Shown: positions 52,327 to 63,368 of the stretch, piece after piece | How positions within the stretch are numbered: position 1 is the stretch's first letter | Layout: each line of letters starts with the position of its first letter | Translations under genes and position numbers: made by a program | From: Galeopsis tetrahit | Lineage: Eukaryota > Streptophyta > Magnoliopsida > Lamiales > Lamiaceae | Reading direction: 5' to 3' | Assembly (NCBI GenBank): GCA_963675135.1 | Contig: OY776125.1 | Coordinates: 60,463,441 to 60,527,440, forward strand | DNA: 64,000 nt | The notes under the pieces: model-generated | Seen by the model: only the letters and a program-made list of their open reading frames with translations | What the model was told of the DNA's origin: nothing | Databases searched by the model: none

Positions 52327-54213
52327 AGTTCTTGTTTTGTCCAACACGTTGATAGCGAAATTTAGATTCGACAAATACGAAGATTTAGTGATTAGTTACC
52401 AAGAAAACATTATTTTGTCTTTAATTATCACAAAATTACACTCGTTAGTGAGAGTTTATGCTCATTCTAATGTGAAAACGCACTTTCTTCAATTTTCTCA
52501 TTCTCTATTTTTCAAAAGACTCAAGAATTGCAAAGAGTTAACCATTACCAATACATCTTTGTTCTAAAGTTGTTGTTTTTTCCAACACGTTGATAGTGAA
52601 ATTAAGATTCGATAAATACGAAGATTTAGTGATTAGTTACCAAGAAAACATTATTTTGTCTTTAATTTTCACAAAATTACATTCGTTTGTGAGAGTTTAT
52701 GCACACTCTAATGTGAAAACGCACTTTCTTCGTTTCTATCAATCTCTACTTTTCAAAAGTTTCAAGAGTTGCAAAGAGTTAACCATTACCAATACTTCTT
52801 TGTTCTAAAGTTCTTGTTTTGTCCAACACGTTGATAGCGAAATTTAGATTCGACAAATACGAAGATTTAGTGATTAGTTACCAAGAAAACATTATTTTGT
52901 CTTTAATTTTCACAAAATTACATTCGTTTGTGAGAGTTTATGCTCACTCTAATGTGAAAACGCACTTTCGTCGTTTCTATCATTCTCTACTTTTCAAAAG
53001 TTTCAAGAGTTGGAAAGAGTTAACCATTACCAATACTTCTTTGTTCTAAAGTTGTTGTTTTGTCCAACACGTTGATAGCGAAATTTAGATTCGACAAATA
53101 CGAAGATTTAGTGATTAGTTACCAAGAAAACATTATTTTGTCTTTAATTATCACAAAATTACACTCGTTAGTGAGAGTTTATGCTCACTCTAATGTGAAA
53201 NNNNNNNNNNNNNNNNNNNNNNNNNNNNNNNNNNNNNNNNNNNNNNNNNNNNNNNNNNNNNNNNNNNNNNNNNNNNNNNNNNNNNNNNNNNNNNNNNNNN
53301 NNNNNNNNNNNNNNNNNNNNNNNNNNNNNNNNNNNNNNNNNNNNNNNNNNNNNNNNNNNNNNNNNNNNNNNNNNNNNNNNNNNNNNNNNNNNNNNNNNNN
53401 ACGCACATTCTTCAATTTTCTCATTCTCTATTTTTCAAAAGACTCAAGAATTGCAAAGAGTTAACCATTCCCAATACATCTTTGTTCTAAAGTTGTTGTT
53501 TTTTCCAACACGTTGATAGTGAAATTAAGATTCGATAAATACGAAGATTTAGTGATTAGTTACCAAGAAAACATTATTTTGTCTTTAATTTTCACAAAAG
53601 TACATTCGTTTGTGAGAGTTTATGCTCACTCTAATGTGAAAACGCACTTTCTTCGTTTCTATCATTCTCTACTTTTCAAAAGTTTCAAGAGTTGCAAAGA
53701 GTTAACCATTACCAATACTTCTTTGTTCTAAAGTTGTTGTTTTGTCCAACACGTTGATAGCGAAATTTAGATTCGACAAATACGAAGATTTAGTGATTAG
53801 TTACCAAGAAAACATTATTTTGTCTTTAATTATCACAAAATTACACTCGTTAGTGAGAGTTTATGCTCATTCTAATGTGAAAACGCACTTTCTTTAGTTT
53901 TCTCATTCTTTATTTTTCAAAAGACTCAAGAATTGCAGAGAGTTAACCATTACCAATACATCTTTGTTCTAAAGTTGTTGTTTTTTCCAACACGTTGATA
54001 GTGAAATTAAGATTCGATAAATACGAAGATTTAGTGATTAGTTACCAAGAAAACATTGTTTTGTCTTTAATTTTCACAAAATTACATTCGTTTGTGAGAG
54101 TTTATGCTCACTCTAATGTGAAAACGCACTTTCTTCGTTTATATCATTCTCTACTTTTCAAAAGTTTCAAGAGTTGCAAAGAGTTAACCATTACCAATAC
54201 TTCTTTGTTCTAA
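52327..54213 (+). repeat. Region II HOR U14, 7 monomers around the assembly gap
   Basis: Visible order a-b-c-(a-start, N block, g-end)-d-e-f. Without the N bases it is exactly 7 x 241 = 1,687 bp. The c unit has a private 'tttcgtcgtttc' near 52968. The e variant 'attctttatt' and the f variant 'cattgttttgtc' match U13, so the true unit may be longer (see findings). Confidence 0.7.
53201..53400. other. Assembly gap of exactly 200 N
   Basis: The left flank ends '...aatgtgaaa' and the right flank begins 'acgcacattc'. Joined directly they read as an uninterrupted, correctly phased monomer. The round size suggests a placeholder and not a measured distance. Open frames called through the N block on either strand are artefacts. 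Confidence 0.99.
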
Positions 54214-57200
54214 AGTTCTTGTTTTGTCCAACACGTTGATAGCGAAATTTAGATTCGACAAATACGAAGATTTAGTGATTAGTTACCAAGAAAACATTAT
54301 TTTGTCTTTAATTATCACAAAATTACACTCGTTAGTGAGAGTTTATGCTCATTCTAATGTGAAAACGCACTTTCTTCAATTTTCTCATTCTCTATTTTTC
54401 AAAAGACTCAAGAATTGCAAAGAGTTAACCATTACCAATACATCTTTGTTCTAAAGTTGTTGTTTTTTCCAACACGTTGATAGTGAAATTAAGATTCGAT
54501 AAATACGAAGATTTAGTGATTAGTTACCAAGAAAACATTATTTTGTCTTTAATTTTCACAAAATTACATTCGTTTGTGAGAGTTTATGCACACTCTAATG
54601 TGAAAACGCACTTTCTTCGTTTCTATCAATCTCTACTTTTCAAAAGTTTCAAGAGTTGCAAAGAGTTAACCATTACCAATACTTCTTTGTTCTAAAGTTC
54701 TTGTTTTGTCCAACACGTTGATAGCGAAATTTAGATTCGACAAATACGAAGATTTAGTGATTAGTTACCAAGAAAACATTATTTTGTCTTTAATTTTCAC
54801 AAAATTACATTCGTTTGTGAGAGTTTATGCTCACTCTAATGTGAAAACGCACTTTCTTCGTTTCTATCATTCTCTACTTTTCAAAAGTTTCAAGAGTTGG
54901 AAAGAGTTAACCATTACCAATACTTCTTTGTTCTAAAGTTGTTGTTTTGTCCAACACGTTGATAGCGAAATTTAGATTCGACAAATACGAAGATTTAGTG
55001 ATTAGTTACCAAGAAAACATTATTTTGTCTTTAATTATCACAAAATTACACTCGTTAGTGAGAGTTTATGCTCATTCTAATGTGAAAACGCACTTTCTTC
55101 AGTTTTCTCATTCTCTATTTTTCAAAAGACTCAAGAATTGCAAAGAGTTAACCATTACCAATACATCTTTGTTCTAAAGTTGTTGTTTTTTCCAACACGT
55201 TGATAGTGAAATTAAGATTCGATAAATACGAAGATTTAGTGATTAGTTACCAAGAAAACATTATTTTGTCTTTAATTTTCACAAAATTACATTCGTTTGT
55301 GAGAGTTTATGCACACTCTAATGTGAAAACGCACTTTCTTCGTTTCTATCAATCTCTACTTTTCAAAAGTTTCAAGAGTTGCAAAGAGTTAACCATTACC
55401 AATACTTCTTTGTTCTAAAGTTCTTGTTTTGTCCAACACGTTGATAGCGAAATTTAGATTCGACAAATACGAAGATTTAGTGATTAGTTACCAAGAAAAC
55501 ATTATTTTGTCTTTAATTTTCACAAAATTACATTCGTTTGTGAGAGTTTATGCTCACTCTAATGTGAAAACGCACTTTCTTTGTTTCTATCATTCTCTAC
55601 TTTTCAAAAGTTTCAAGAGTTGCAAAGAGTTAACCATTACCAATACTTCTTTGTTCTAAAGTTCTTGTTTTGTCCAACACGTTGATAGCGAAATTAGATT
55701 CAACAAATACGAAGATTTAGTGATTAGTTACCAAGAAAACATTATTTTGTCTTTAATTTTCACAAAATTACATTCGTTTGTGAGAGTTTATGCTCACTCT
55801 AATGTGAAAACGCACTTTCTTCGTTTCTATCATTCTCTACTTTTCAAAAGTTTCAAGAGTTGGAAAGAGTTAACCATTACCAATACTTCTTTGTTCTAAA
55901 GTTGTTGTTTTGTCCAACACGTTGATAGCGAAATTTAGATTCGACAAATACGAAGATTTAGTGATTAGTTACCAAGAAAACATTATTTTGTCTTTAATTA
56001 TCACAAAATTACACTCGTTAGTGAGAGTTTATGCTCATTCTAATGTGAAAACGCACTTTCTTTAGTTTTCTCATTCCCTATTTTTCAAAAGACTCAAGAA
56101 TTGCAGAGAGTTAACCATTACCAATACATCTTTGTTCTAAAGTTGTTGTTTTTTCCAACACGTTGATAGTGAAATTAAGATTCGATAAATACGAAGATTT
56201 AGTGATTAGTTACCAAGAAAACATTATTTTGTCTTTAATTTTCACAAAAGTACATTCGTTTGTGAGAGTTTATGCTCACTCTAATGTGAAAACGCACTTT
56301 CTTCGTTTCTATCATTCTCTACTTTTCAAAAGTTTCAAGAGTTGCAAAGAGTTAACCATTACCAATACTTCTTTGTTCTAAAGTTGTTGTTTTGTCCAAC
56401 ACGTTGATAGCGAAATTTAGATTCGACAAATACGAAGATTTAGTGATTAGTTACCAAGAAAACATTATTTTGTCTTTAATTATCACAAAATTACACTCGT
56501 TAGTGAGAGTTTATGCTCATTCTAATGTGAAAACGCACTTTCTTTAGTTTTCTCATTCTCTATTTTTCAAAAGACTCAAGAATTGCAGAGAGTTAACCAT
56601 TACCAATACATCTTTGTTCTAAAGTTGTTGTTTTTTCCAACACGTTGATAGTGAAATTAAGATTCGATAAATACGAAGATTTAGTGATTAGTTACCAAGA
56701 AAACATTATTTTGTCTTTAATTTTCACAAAAGTACATTCGTTTGTGAGAGTTTATGCTCACTCTAATGTGAAAACGCACTTTCTTCGTTTCTATCATTCT
56801 CTACTTTTCAAAAGTTTCAAGAGTTGCAAAGAGTTAACCATTACCAATACTTCTTTGTTCTAAAGTTGTTGTTTTGTCCAACACGTTGATAGCGAAATTT
56901 AGATTCGACAAATACGAAGATTTAGTGATTAGTTACCAAGAAAACATTATTTTGTCTTTAATTATCACAAAATTACACTCGTTAGTGAGAGTTTATGCTC
57001 ATTCTAATGTGAAAACGCACTTTCTTTAGTTTTCTCATTCTCTATTTTTCAAAAGACTCAAGAATTGCAGAGAGTTAACCATTACCAATACATCTTTGTT
57101 CTAAAGTTGTTGTTTTTTCCAACACGTTGATAGTGAAATTAAGATTCGATAAATACGAAGATTTAGTGATTAGTTACCAAGAAAACATTGTTTTATCTTT

Positions 57201-57345
57201 AATTTTCACAAAATTACATTCGTTTGTGAGAGTTTATGCTCACTCTAATGTGAAAACGCACTTTCTTCGTTTATATCATTCTCTACTTTTCAAAAGTTTC
57301 AAGAGTTGCAAAGAGTTAACCATTACCAATACTTCTTTGTTCTAA
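54214..57345 (+). repeat. Region II HOR U15, 13 monomers (3,132 bp)
   Basis: Order a-b-c-a2-b-h-i-e-d-e-d-e-f. The second b stands where g usually is, and d-e is repeated so that three e units occur. Confidence 0.79.
55660..55899 (+). repeat. 240-bp class i monomer, B-type second half
   Basis: Same mosaic as the copy at 43415, followed by e-d-e-d-e-f. Confidence 0.88.
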
Positions 57346-58309
57346 AGTTCTTGTTTTGTCCAACACGTTGATAGCGAAATTTAGATTCGACAAATACGAA
57401 GATTTAGTGATTAGTTACCAAGAAAACATTATTTTGTCTTTAATTATCACAAAATTACACTCGTTAGTGAGAGTTTATGCTCATTCTAATGTGAAAACGC
57501 ACTTTCTTCAATTTTCTCATTCTCTATTTTTCAAAAGACTCAAGAATTGCAAAGAGTTAACCATTACCAATACATCTTTGTTCTAAAGTTGTTGTTTTTT
57601 CCAACACGTTGATAGTGAAATTAAGATTCGATAAATACGAAGATTTAGTGATTAGTTACCAAGAAAACATTATTTTGTCTTTAATTTTCACAAAATTACA
57701 TTCGTTTGTGAGAGTTTATGCACACTCTAATGTGAAAACGCACTTTCTTCGTTTCTATCAATCTCTACTTTTCAAAAGTTTCAAGAGTTGCAAAGAGTTA
57801 ACCATTACCAATACTTCTTTGTTCTAAAGTTCTTGTTTTGTCCAACACGTTGATAGCGAAATTTAGATTCGACAAATACGAAGATTTAGTGATTAGTTAC
57901 CAAGAAAACATTATTTTGTCTTTAATTTTCACAAAATTACATTCGTTTGTGAGAGTTTATGCTCACTCTAATGTGAAAACGCACTTTCTTCGTTTCTATC
58001 ATTCTCTACTTTTCAAAAGTTTCAAGAGTTGGAAAGAGTTAACCATTACCAATACTTCTTTGTTCTAAAGTTGTTGTTTTGTCCAACACGTTGATAGCGA
58101 AATTTAGATTCGACAAATACGAAGATTTAGTGATTAGTTACCAAGAAAACATTATTTTGTCTTTAATTATCACAAAATTACACTCGTTAGTGAGAGTTTA
58201 TGCTCATTCTAATGTGAAAACGCACTTTCTTCAGTTTTCTCATTCTCTATTTTTCAAAAGACTCAAGAATTGCAAAGAGTTAACCATTACCAATACATCT
58301 TTGTTCTAA

Positions 58310-58550
58310 AGTTGTTGTTTTTTCCAACACGTTGATAGTGAAATTAAGATTCGATAAATACGAAGATTTAGTGATTAGTTACCAAGAAAACATTATTTTG
58401 TCTTTAATTTTCACAATATTACATTCGTTTGTGAGAGTTTATGTTCACTCTAATGTGAAAACGCACTTTCTTCGTTTCTATCATTCTCTACTTTTCAAAA
58501 GTTTCAAGAGTTGCAAAGAGTTAACCATTACCAATACATCTTTGTTCTAA
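58310..58550 (+). repeat. Inserted mosaic monomer x in U16
   Basis: The first part is family B but with private 'cacaatatt' and 'atgttcactc'. The tail is family A ('atacatc', then the T-run spacer). U15 has no equivalent unit between a2 and b. Confidence 0.78.
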
Positions 58551-59032
58551 AGTTGTTGTTTTTTCCAACACGTTGATAGTGAAATTAAGATTCGATAAAT
58601 ACGAAGATTTAGTGATTAGTTACCAAGAAAACATTATTTTGTCTTTAATTTTCACAAAATTACATTCGTTTGTGAGAGTTTATGCACACTCTAATGTGAA
58701 AACGCACTTTCTTCGTTTCTATCAATCTCTACTTTTCAAAAGTTTCAAGAGTTGCAAAGAGTTAACCATTACCAATACTTCTTTGTTCTAAAGTTCTTGT
58801 TTTGTCCAACACGTTGATAGCGAAATTTAGATTCGACAAATACGAAGATTTAGTGATTAGTTACCAAGAAAACATTATTTTGTCTTTAATTTTCACAAAA
58901 TTACATTCGTTTGTGAGAGTTTATGCTCACTCTAATGTGAAAACGCACTTTCTTTGTTTCTATCATTCTCTACTTTTCAAAAGTTTCAAGAGTTGCAAAG
59001 AGTTAACCATTACCAATACTTCTTTGTTCTAA

Positions 59033-59272
59033 AGTTCTTGTTTTGTCCAACACGTTGATAGCGAAATTAGATTCAACAAATACGAAGATTTAGTGATTAG
59101 TTACCAAGAAAACATTATTTTGTCTTTAATTTTCACAAAATTACATTCGTTTGTGAGAGTTTATGCTCACTCTAATGTGAAAACGCACTTTCTTCGTTTC
59201 TATCATTCTCTACTTTTCAAAAGTTTCAAGAGTTGGAAAGAGTTAACCATTACCAATACTTCTTTGTTCTAA
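59033..59272 (+). repeat. 240-bp class i monomer, B-type second half
   Basis: Same mosaic as the copy at 43415, in the position equivalent to that of U15. Confidence 0.88.
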
Positions 59273-60718
59273 AGTTGTTGTTTTGTCCAACACGTTGATA
59301 GCGAAATTTAGATTCGACAAATACGAAGATTTAGTGATTAGTTACCAAGAAAACATTATTTTGTCTTTAATTATCACAAAATTACACTCGTTAGTGAGAG
59401 TTTATGCTCATTCTAATGTGAAAACGCACTTTCTTTAGTTTTCTCATTCCCTATTTTTCAAAAGACTCAAGAATTGCAGAGAGTTAACCATTACCAATAC
59501 ATCTTTGTTCTAAAGTTGTTGTTTTTTCCAACACGTTGATAGTGAAATTAAGATTCGATAAATACGAAGATTTAGTGATTAGTTACCAAGAAAACATTAT
59601 TTTGTCTTTAATTTTCACAAAAGTACATTCGTTTGTGAGAGTTTATGCTCACTCTAATGTGAAAACGCACTTTCTTCGTTTCTATCATTCTCTACTTTTC
59701 AAAAGTTTCAAGAGTTGCAAAGAGTTAACCATTACCAATACTTCTTTGTTCTAAAGTTGTTGTTTTGTCCAACACGTTGATAGCGAAATTTAGATTCGAC
59801 AAATACGAAGATTTAGTGATTAGTTACCAAGAAAACATTATTTTGTCTTTAATTATCACAAAATTACACTCGTTAGTGAGAGTTTATGCTCATTCTAATG
59901 TGAAAACGCACTTTCTTTAGTTTTCTCATTCTCTATTTTTCAAAAGACTCAAGAATTGCAGAGAGTTAACCATTACCAATACATCTTTGTTCTAAAGTTG
60001 TTGTTTTTTCCAACACGTTGATAGTGAAATTAAGATTCGATAAATACGAAGATTTAGTGATTAGTTACCAAGAAAACATTATTTTGTCTTTAATTTTCAC
60101 AAAAGTACATTCGTTTGTGAGAGTTTATGCTCACTCTAATGTGAAAACGCACTTTCTTCGTTTCTATCATTCTCTACTTTTCAAAAGTTTCAAGAGTTGC
60201 AAAGAGTTAACCATTACCAATACTTCTTTGTTCTAAAGTTGTTGTTTTGTCCAACACGTTGATAGCGAAATTTAGATTCGACAAATACGAAGATTTAGTG
60301 ATTAGTTACCAAGAAAACATTATTTTGTCTTTAATTATCACAAAATTACACTCGTTAGTGAGAGTTTATGCTCATTCTAATGTGAAAACGCACTTTCTTT
60401 AGTTTTCTCATTCTCTATTTTTCAAAAGACTCAAGAATTGCAGAGAGTTAACCATTACCAATACATCTTTGTTCTAAAGTTGTTGTTTTTTCCAACACGT
60501 TGATAGTGAAATTAAGATTCGATAAATACGAAGATTTAGTGATTAGTTACCAAGAAAACATTGTTTTATCTTTAATTTTCACAAAATTACATTCGTTTGT
60601 GAGAGTTTATGCTCACTCTAATGTGAAAACGCACTTTCTTCGTTTATATCATTCTCTACTTTTCAAAAGTTTCAAGAGTTGCAAAGAGTTAACCATTACC
60701 AATACTTCTTTGTTCTAA

Positions 60719-63368
60719 AGTTCTTGTTTTGTCCAACACGTTGATAGCGAAATTTAGATTCGACAAATACGAAGATTTAGTGATTAGTTACCAAGAAAAC
60801 ATTATTTTGTCTTTAATTATCACAAAATTACACTCGTTAGTGAGAGTTTATGCTCATTCTAATGTGAAAACGCACTTTCTTCAATTTTCTCATTCTCTAT
60901 TTTTCAAAAGACTCAAGAATTGCAAAGAGTTAACCATTACCAATACATCTTTGTTCTAAAGTTGTTGTTTTTTCCAACACGTTGATAGTGAAATTAAGAT
61001 TCGATAAATACGAAGATTTAGTGATTAGTTACCAAGAAAACATTATTTTGTCTTTAATTTTCACAAAATTACATTCGTTTGTGAGAGTTTATGCACACTC
61101 TAATGTGAAAACGCACTTTCTTCGTTTCTATCAATCTCTACTTTTCAAAAGTTTCAAGAGTTGCAAAGAGTTAACCATTACCAATACTTCTTTGTTCTAA
61201 AGTTCTTGTTTTGTCCAACACGTTGATAGCGAAATTTAGATTCGACAAATACGAAGATTTAGTGATTAGTTACCAAGAAAACATTATTTTGTCTTTAATT
61301 TTCACAAAATTACATTCGTTTGTGAGAGTTTATGCTCACTCTAATGTGAAAACGCACTTTCTTCGTTTCTATCATTCTCTACTTTTCAAAAGTTTCAAGA
61401 GTTGGAAAGAGTTAACCATTACCAATACTTCTTTGTTCTAAAGTTGTTGTTTTGTCCAACACGTTGATAGCGAAATTTAGATTCGACAAATACGAAGATT
61501 TAGTGATTAGTTACCAAGAAAACATTATTTTGTCTTTAATTATCACAAAATTACACTCGTTAGTGAGAGTTTATGCTCATTCTAATGTGAAAACGCACTT
61601 TCTTCAGTTTTCTCATTCTCTATTTTTCAAAAGACTCAAGAATTGCAAAGAGTTAACCATTACCAATACATCTTTGTTCTAAAGTTGTTGTTTTTTCCAA
61701 CACGTTGATAGTGAAATTAAGATTCGATAAATACGAAGATTTAGTGATTAGTTACCAAGAAAACATTATTTTGTCTGTAATTTTCACAAAATTACATTCG
61801 TTTGTGAGAGTTTATGCTCACTCTAATGTGAAAACGCACTTTCTTCAATTTTCTCATTCTCTATTTTTTAAAAGACTCAAGAATTGCAAAGAGTTAACCA
61901 TTCCCAATACATCTTTGTTCTAAAGTTGTTGTTTTTTCCAACACGTTGATAGTGAAATTAAGATTCGATAAATACGAAGATTTAGTGATTAGTTACCAAG
62001 AAAACATTATTTTGTCTTTAATTTTCACAAAATTACATTCGTTTGTGAGAGTTTATGCTCACTCTAATGTGAAAACGCACTTTCTTTGTTTCTATCATTC
62101 TCTACTTTTCAAAAGTTTCAAGAGTTGCAAAGAGTTAACCATTACCAATACTTCTTTGTTCTAAAGTTCTTGTTTTGTCCAACACGTTGATAGCGAAATT
62201 AGATTCAACAAATACGAAGATTTAGTGATTAGTTACCAAGAAAACATTATTTTGTCTTTAATTTTCACAAAATTACATTCGTTTGTGAGAGTTTATGCTC
62301 ACTCTAATGTGAAAACGCACTTTCTTCGTTTCTATCATTCTCTACTTTTCAAAAGTTTCAAGAGTTGGAAAGAGTTAACCATTACCAATACTTCTTTGTT
62401 CTAAAGTTGTTGTTTTGTCCAACACGTTGATAGCGAAATTTAGATTCGACAAATACGAAGATTTAGTGATTAGTTACCAAGAAAACATTATTTTGTCTTT
62501 AATTATCACAAAATTACACTCGTTAGTGAGAGTTTATGCTCATTCTAATGTGAAAACGCACTTTCTTTAGTTTTCTCATTCCCTATTTTTCAAAAGACTC
62601 AAGAATTGCAGAGAGTTAACCATTACCAATACATCTTTGTTCTAAAGTTGTTGTTTTTTCCAACACGTTGATAGTGAAATTAAGATTCGATAAATACGAA
62701 GATTTAGTGATTAGTTACCAAGAAAACATTATTTTGTCTTTAATTTTCACAAAAGTACATTCGTTTGTGAGAGTTTATGCTCACTCTAATGTGAAAACGC
62801 ACTTTCTTCGTTTCTATCATTCTCTACTTTTCAAAAGTTTCAAGAGTTGCAAAGAGTTAACCATTACCAATACTTCTTTGTTCTAAAGTTGTTGTTTTGT
62901 CCAACACGTTGATAGCGAAATTTAGATTCGACAAATACGAAGATTTAGTGATTAGTTACCAAGAAAACATTATTTTGTCTTTAATTATCACAAAATTACA
63001 CTCGTTAGTGAGAGTTTATGCTCATTCTAATGTGAAAACGCACTTTCTTTAGTTTTCTCATTCTCTATTTTTCAAAAGACTCAAGAATTGCAGAGAGTTA
63101 ACCATTACCAATACATCTTTGTTCTAAAGTTGTTGTTTTTTCCAACACGTTGATAGTGAAATTAAGATTCGATAAATACGAAGATTTAGTGATTAGTTAC
63201 CAAGAAAACATTGTTTTATCTTTAATTTTCACAAAATTACATTCGTTTGTGAGAGTTTATGCTCACTCTAATGTGAAAACGCACTTTCTTCGTTTATATC
63301 ATTCTCTACTTTTCAAAAGTTTCAAGAGTTGCAAAGAGTTAACCATTACCAATACTTCTTTGTTCTAA
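60719..63368 (+). repeat. Region II HOR U17, 11 monomers (2,650 bp)
   Basis: Order a-b-c-a2-g-h-i-e-d-e-f, the same as U12, including the 'ctttgtttc' h unit and an 'attccctatt' first e. U12 and U17 are therefore copies separated by four other HORs. Confidence 0.8.
62165..62404 (+). repeat. 240-bp class i monomer, B-type second half
   Basis: Same mosaic as the copy at 43415, in the position equivalent to that of U12. Confidence 0.88.

Larger units (their letters stand above)
57346..60718 (+). repeat. Region II HOR U16, 14 monomers (3,373 bp)
   Basis: Order a-b-c-a2-x-b-h-i-e-d-e-d-e-f. This is U15 plus one inserted unit x (58310-58550). The rest runs parallel to U15. Confidence 0.79.

Noticed and set aside
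53060..53464. Open frames crossing the N block (one forward, two reverse)
   Set aside because: They exist only because N codons are not read as stops.
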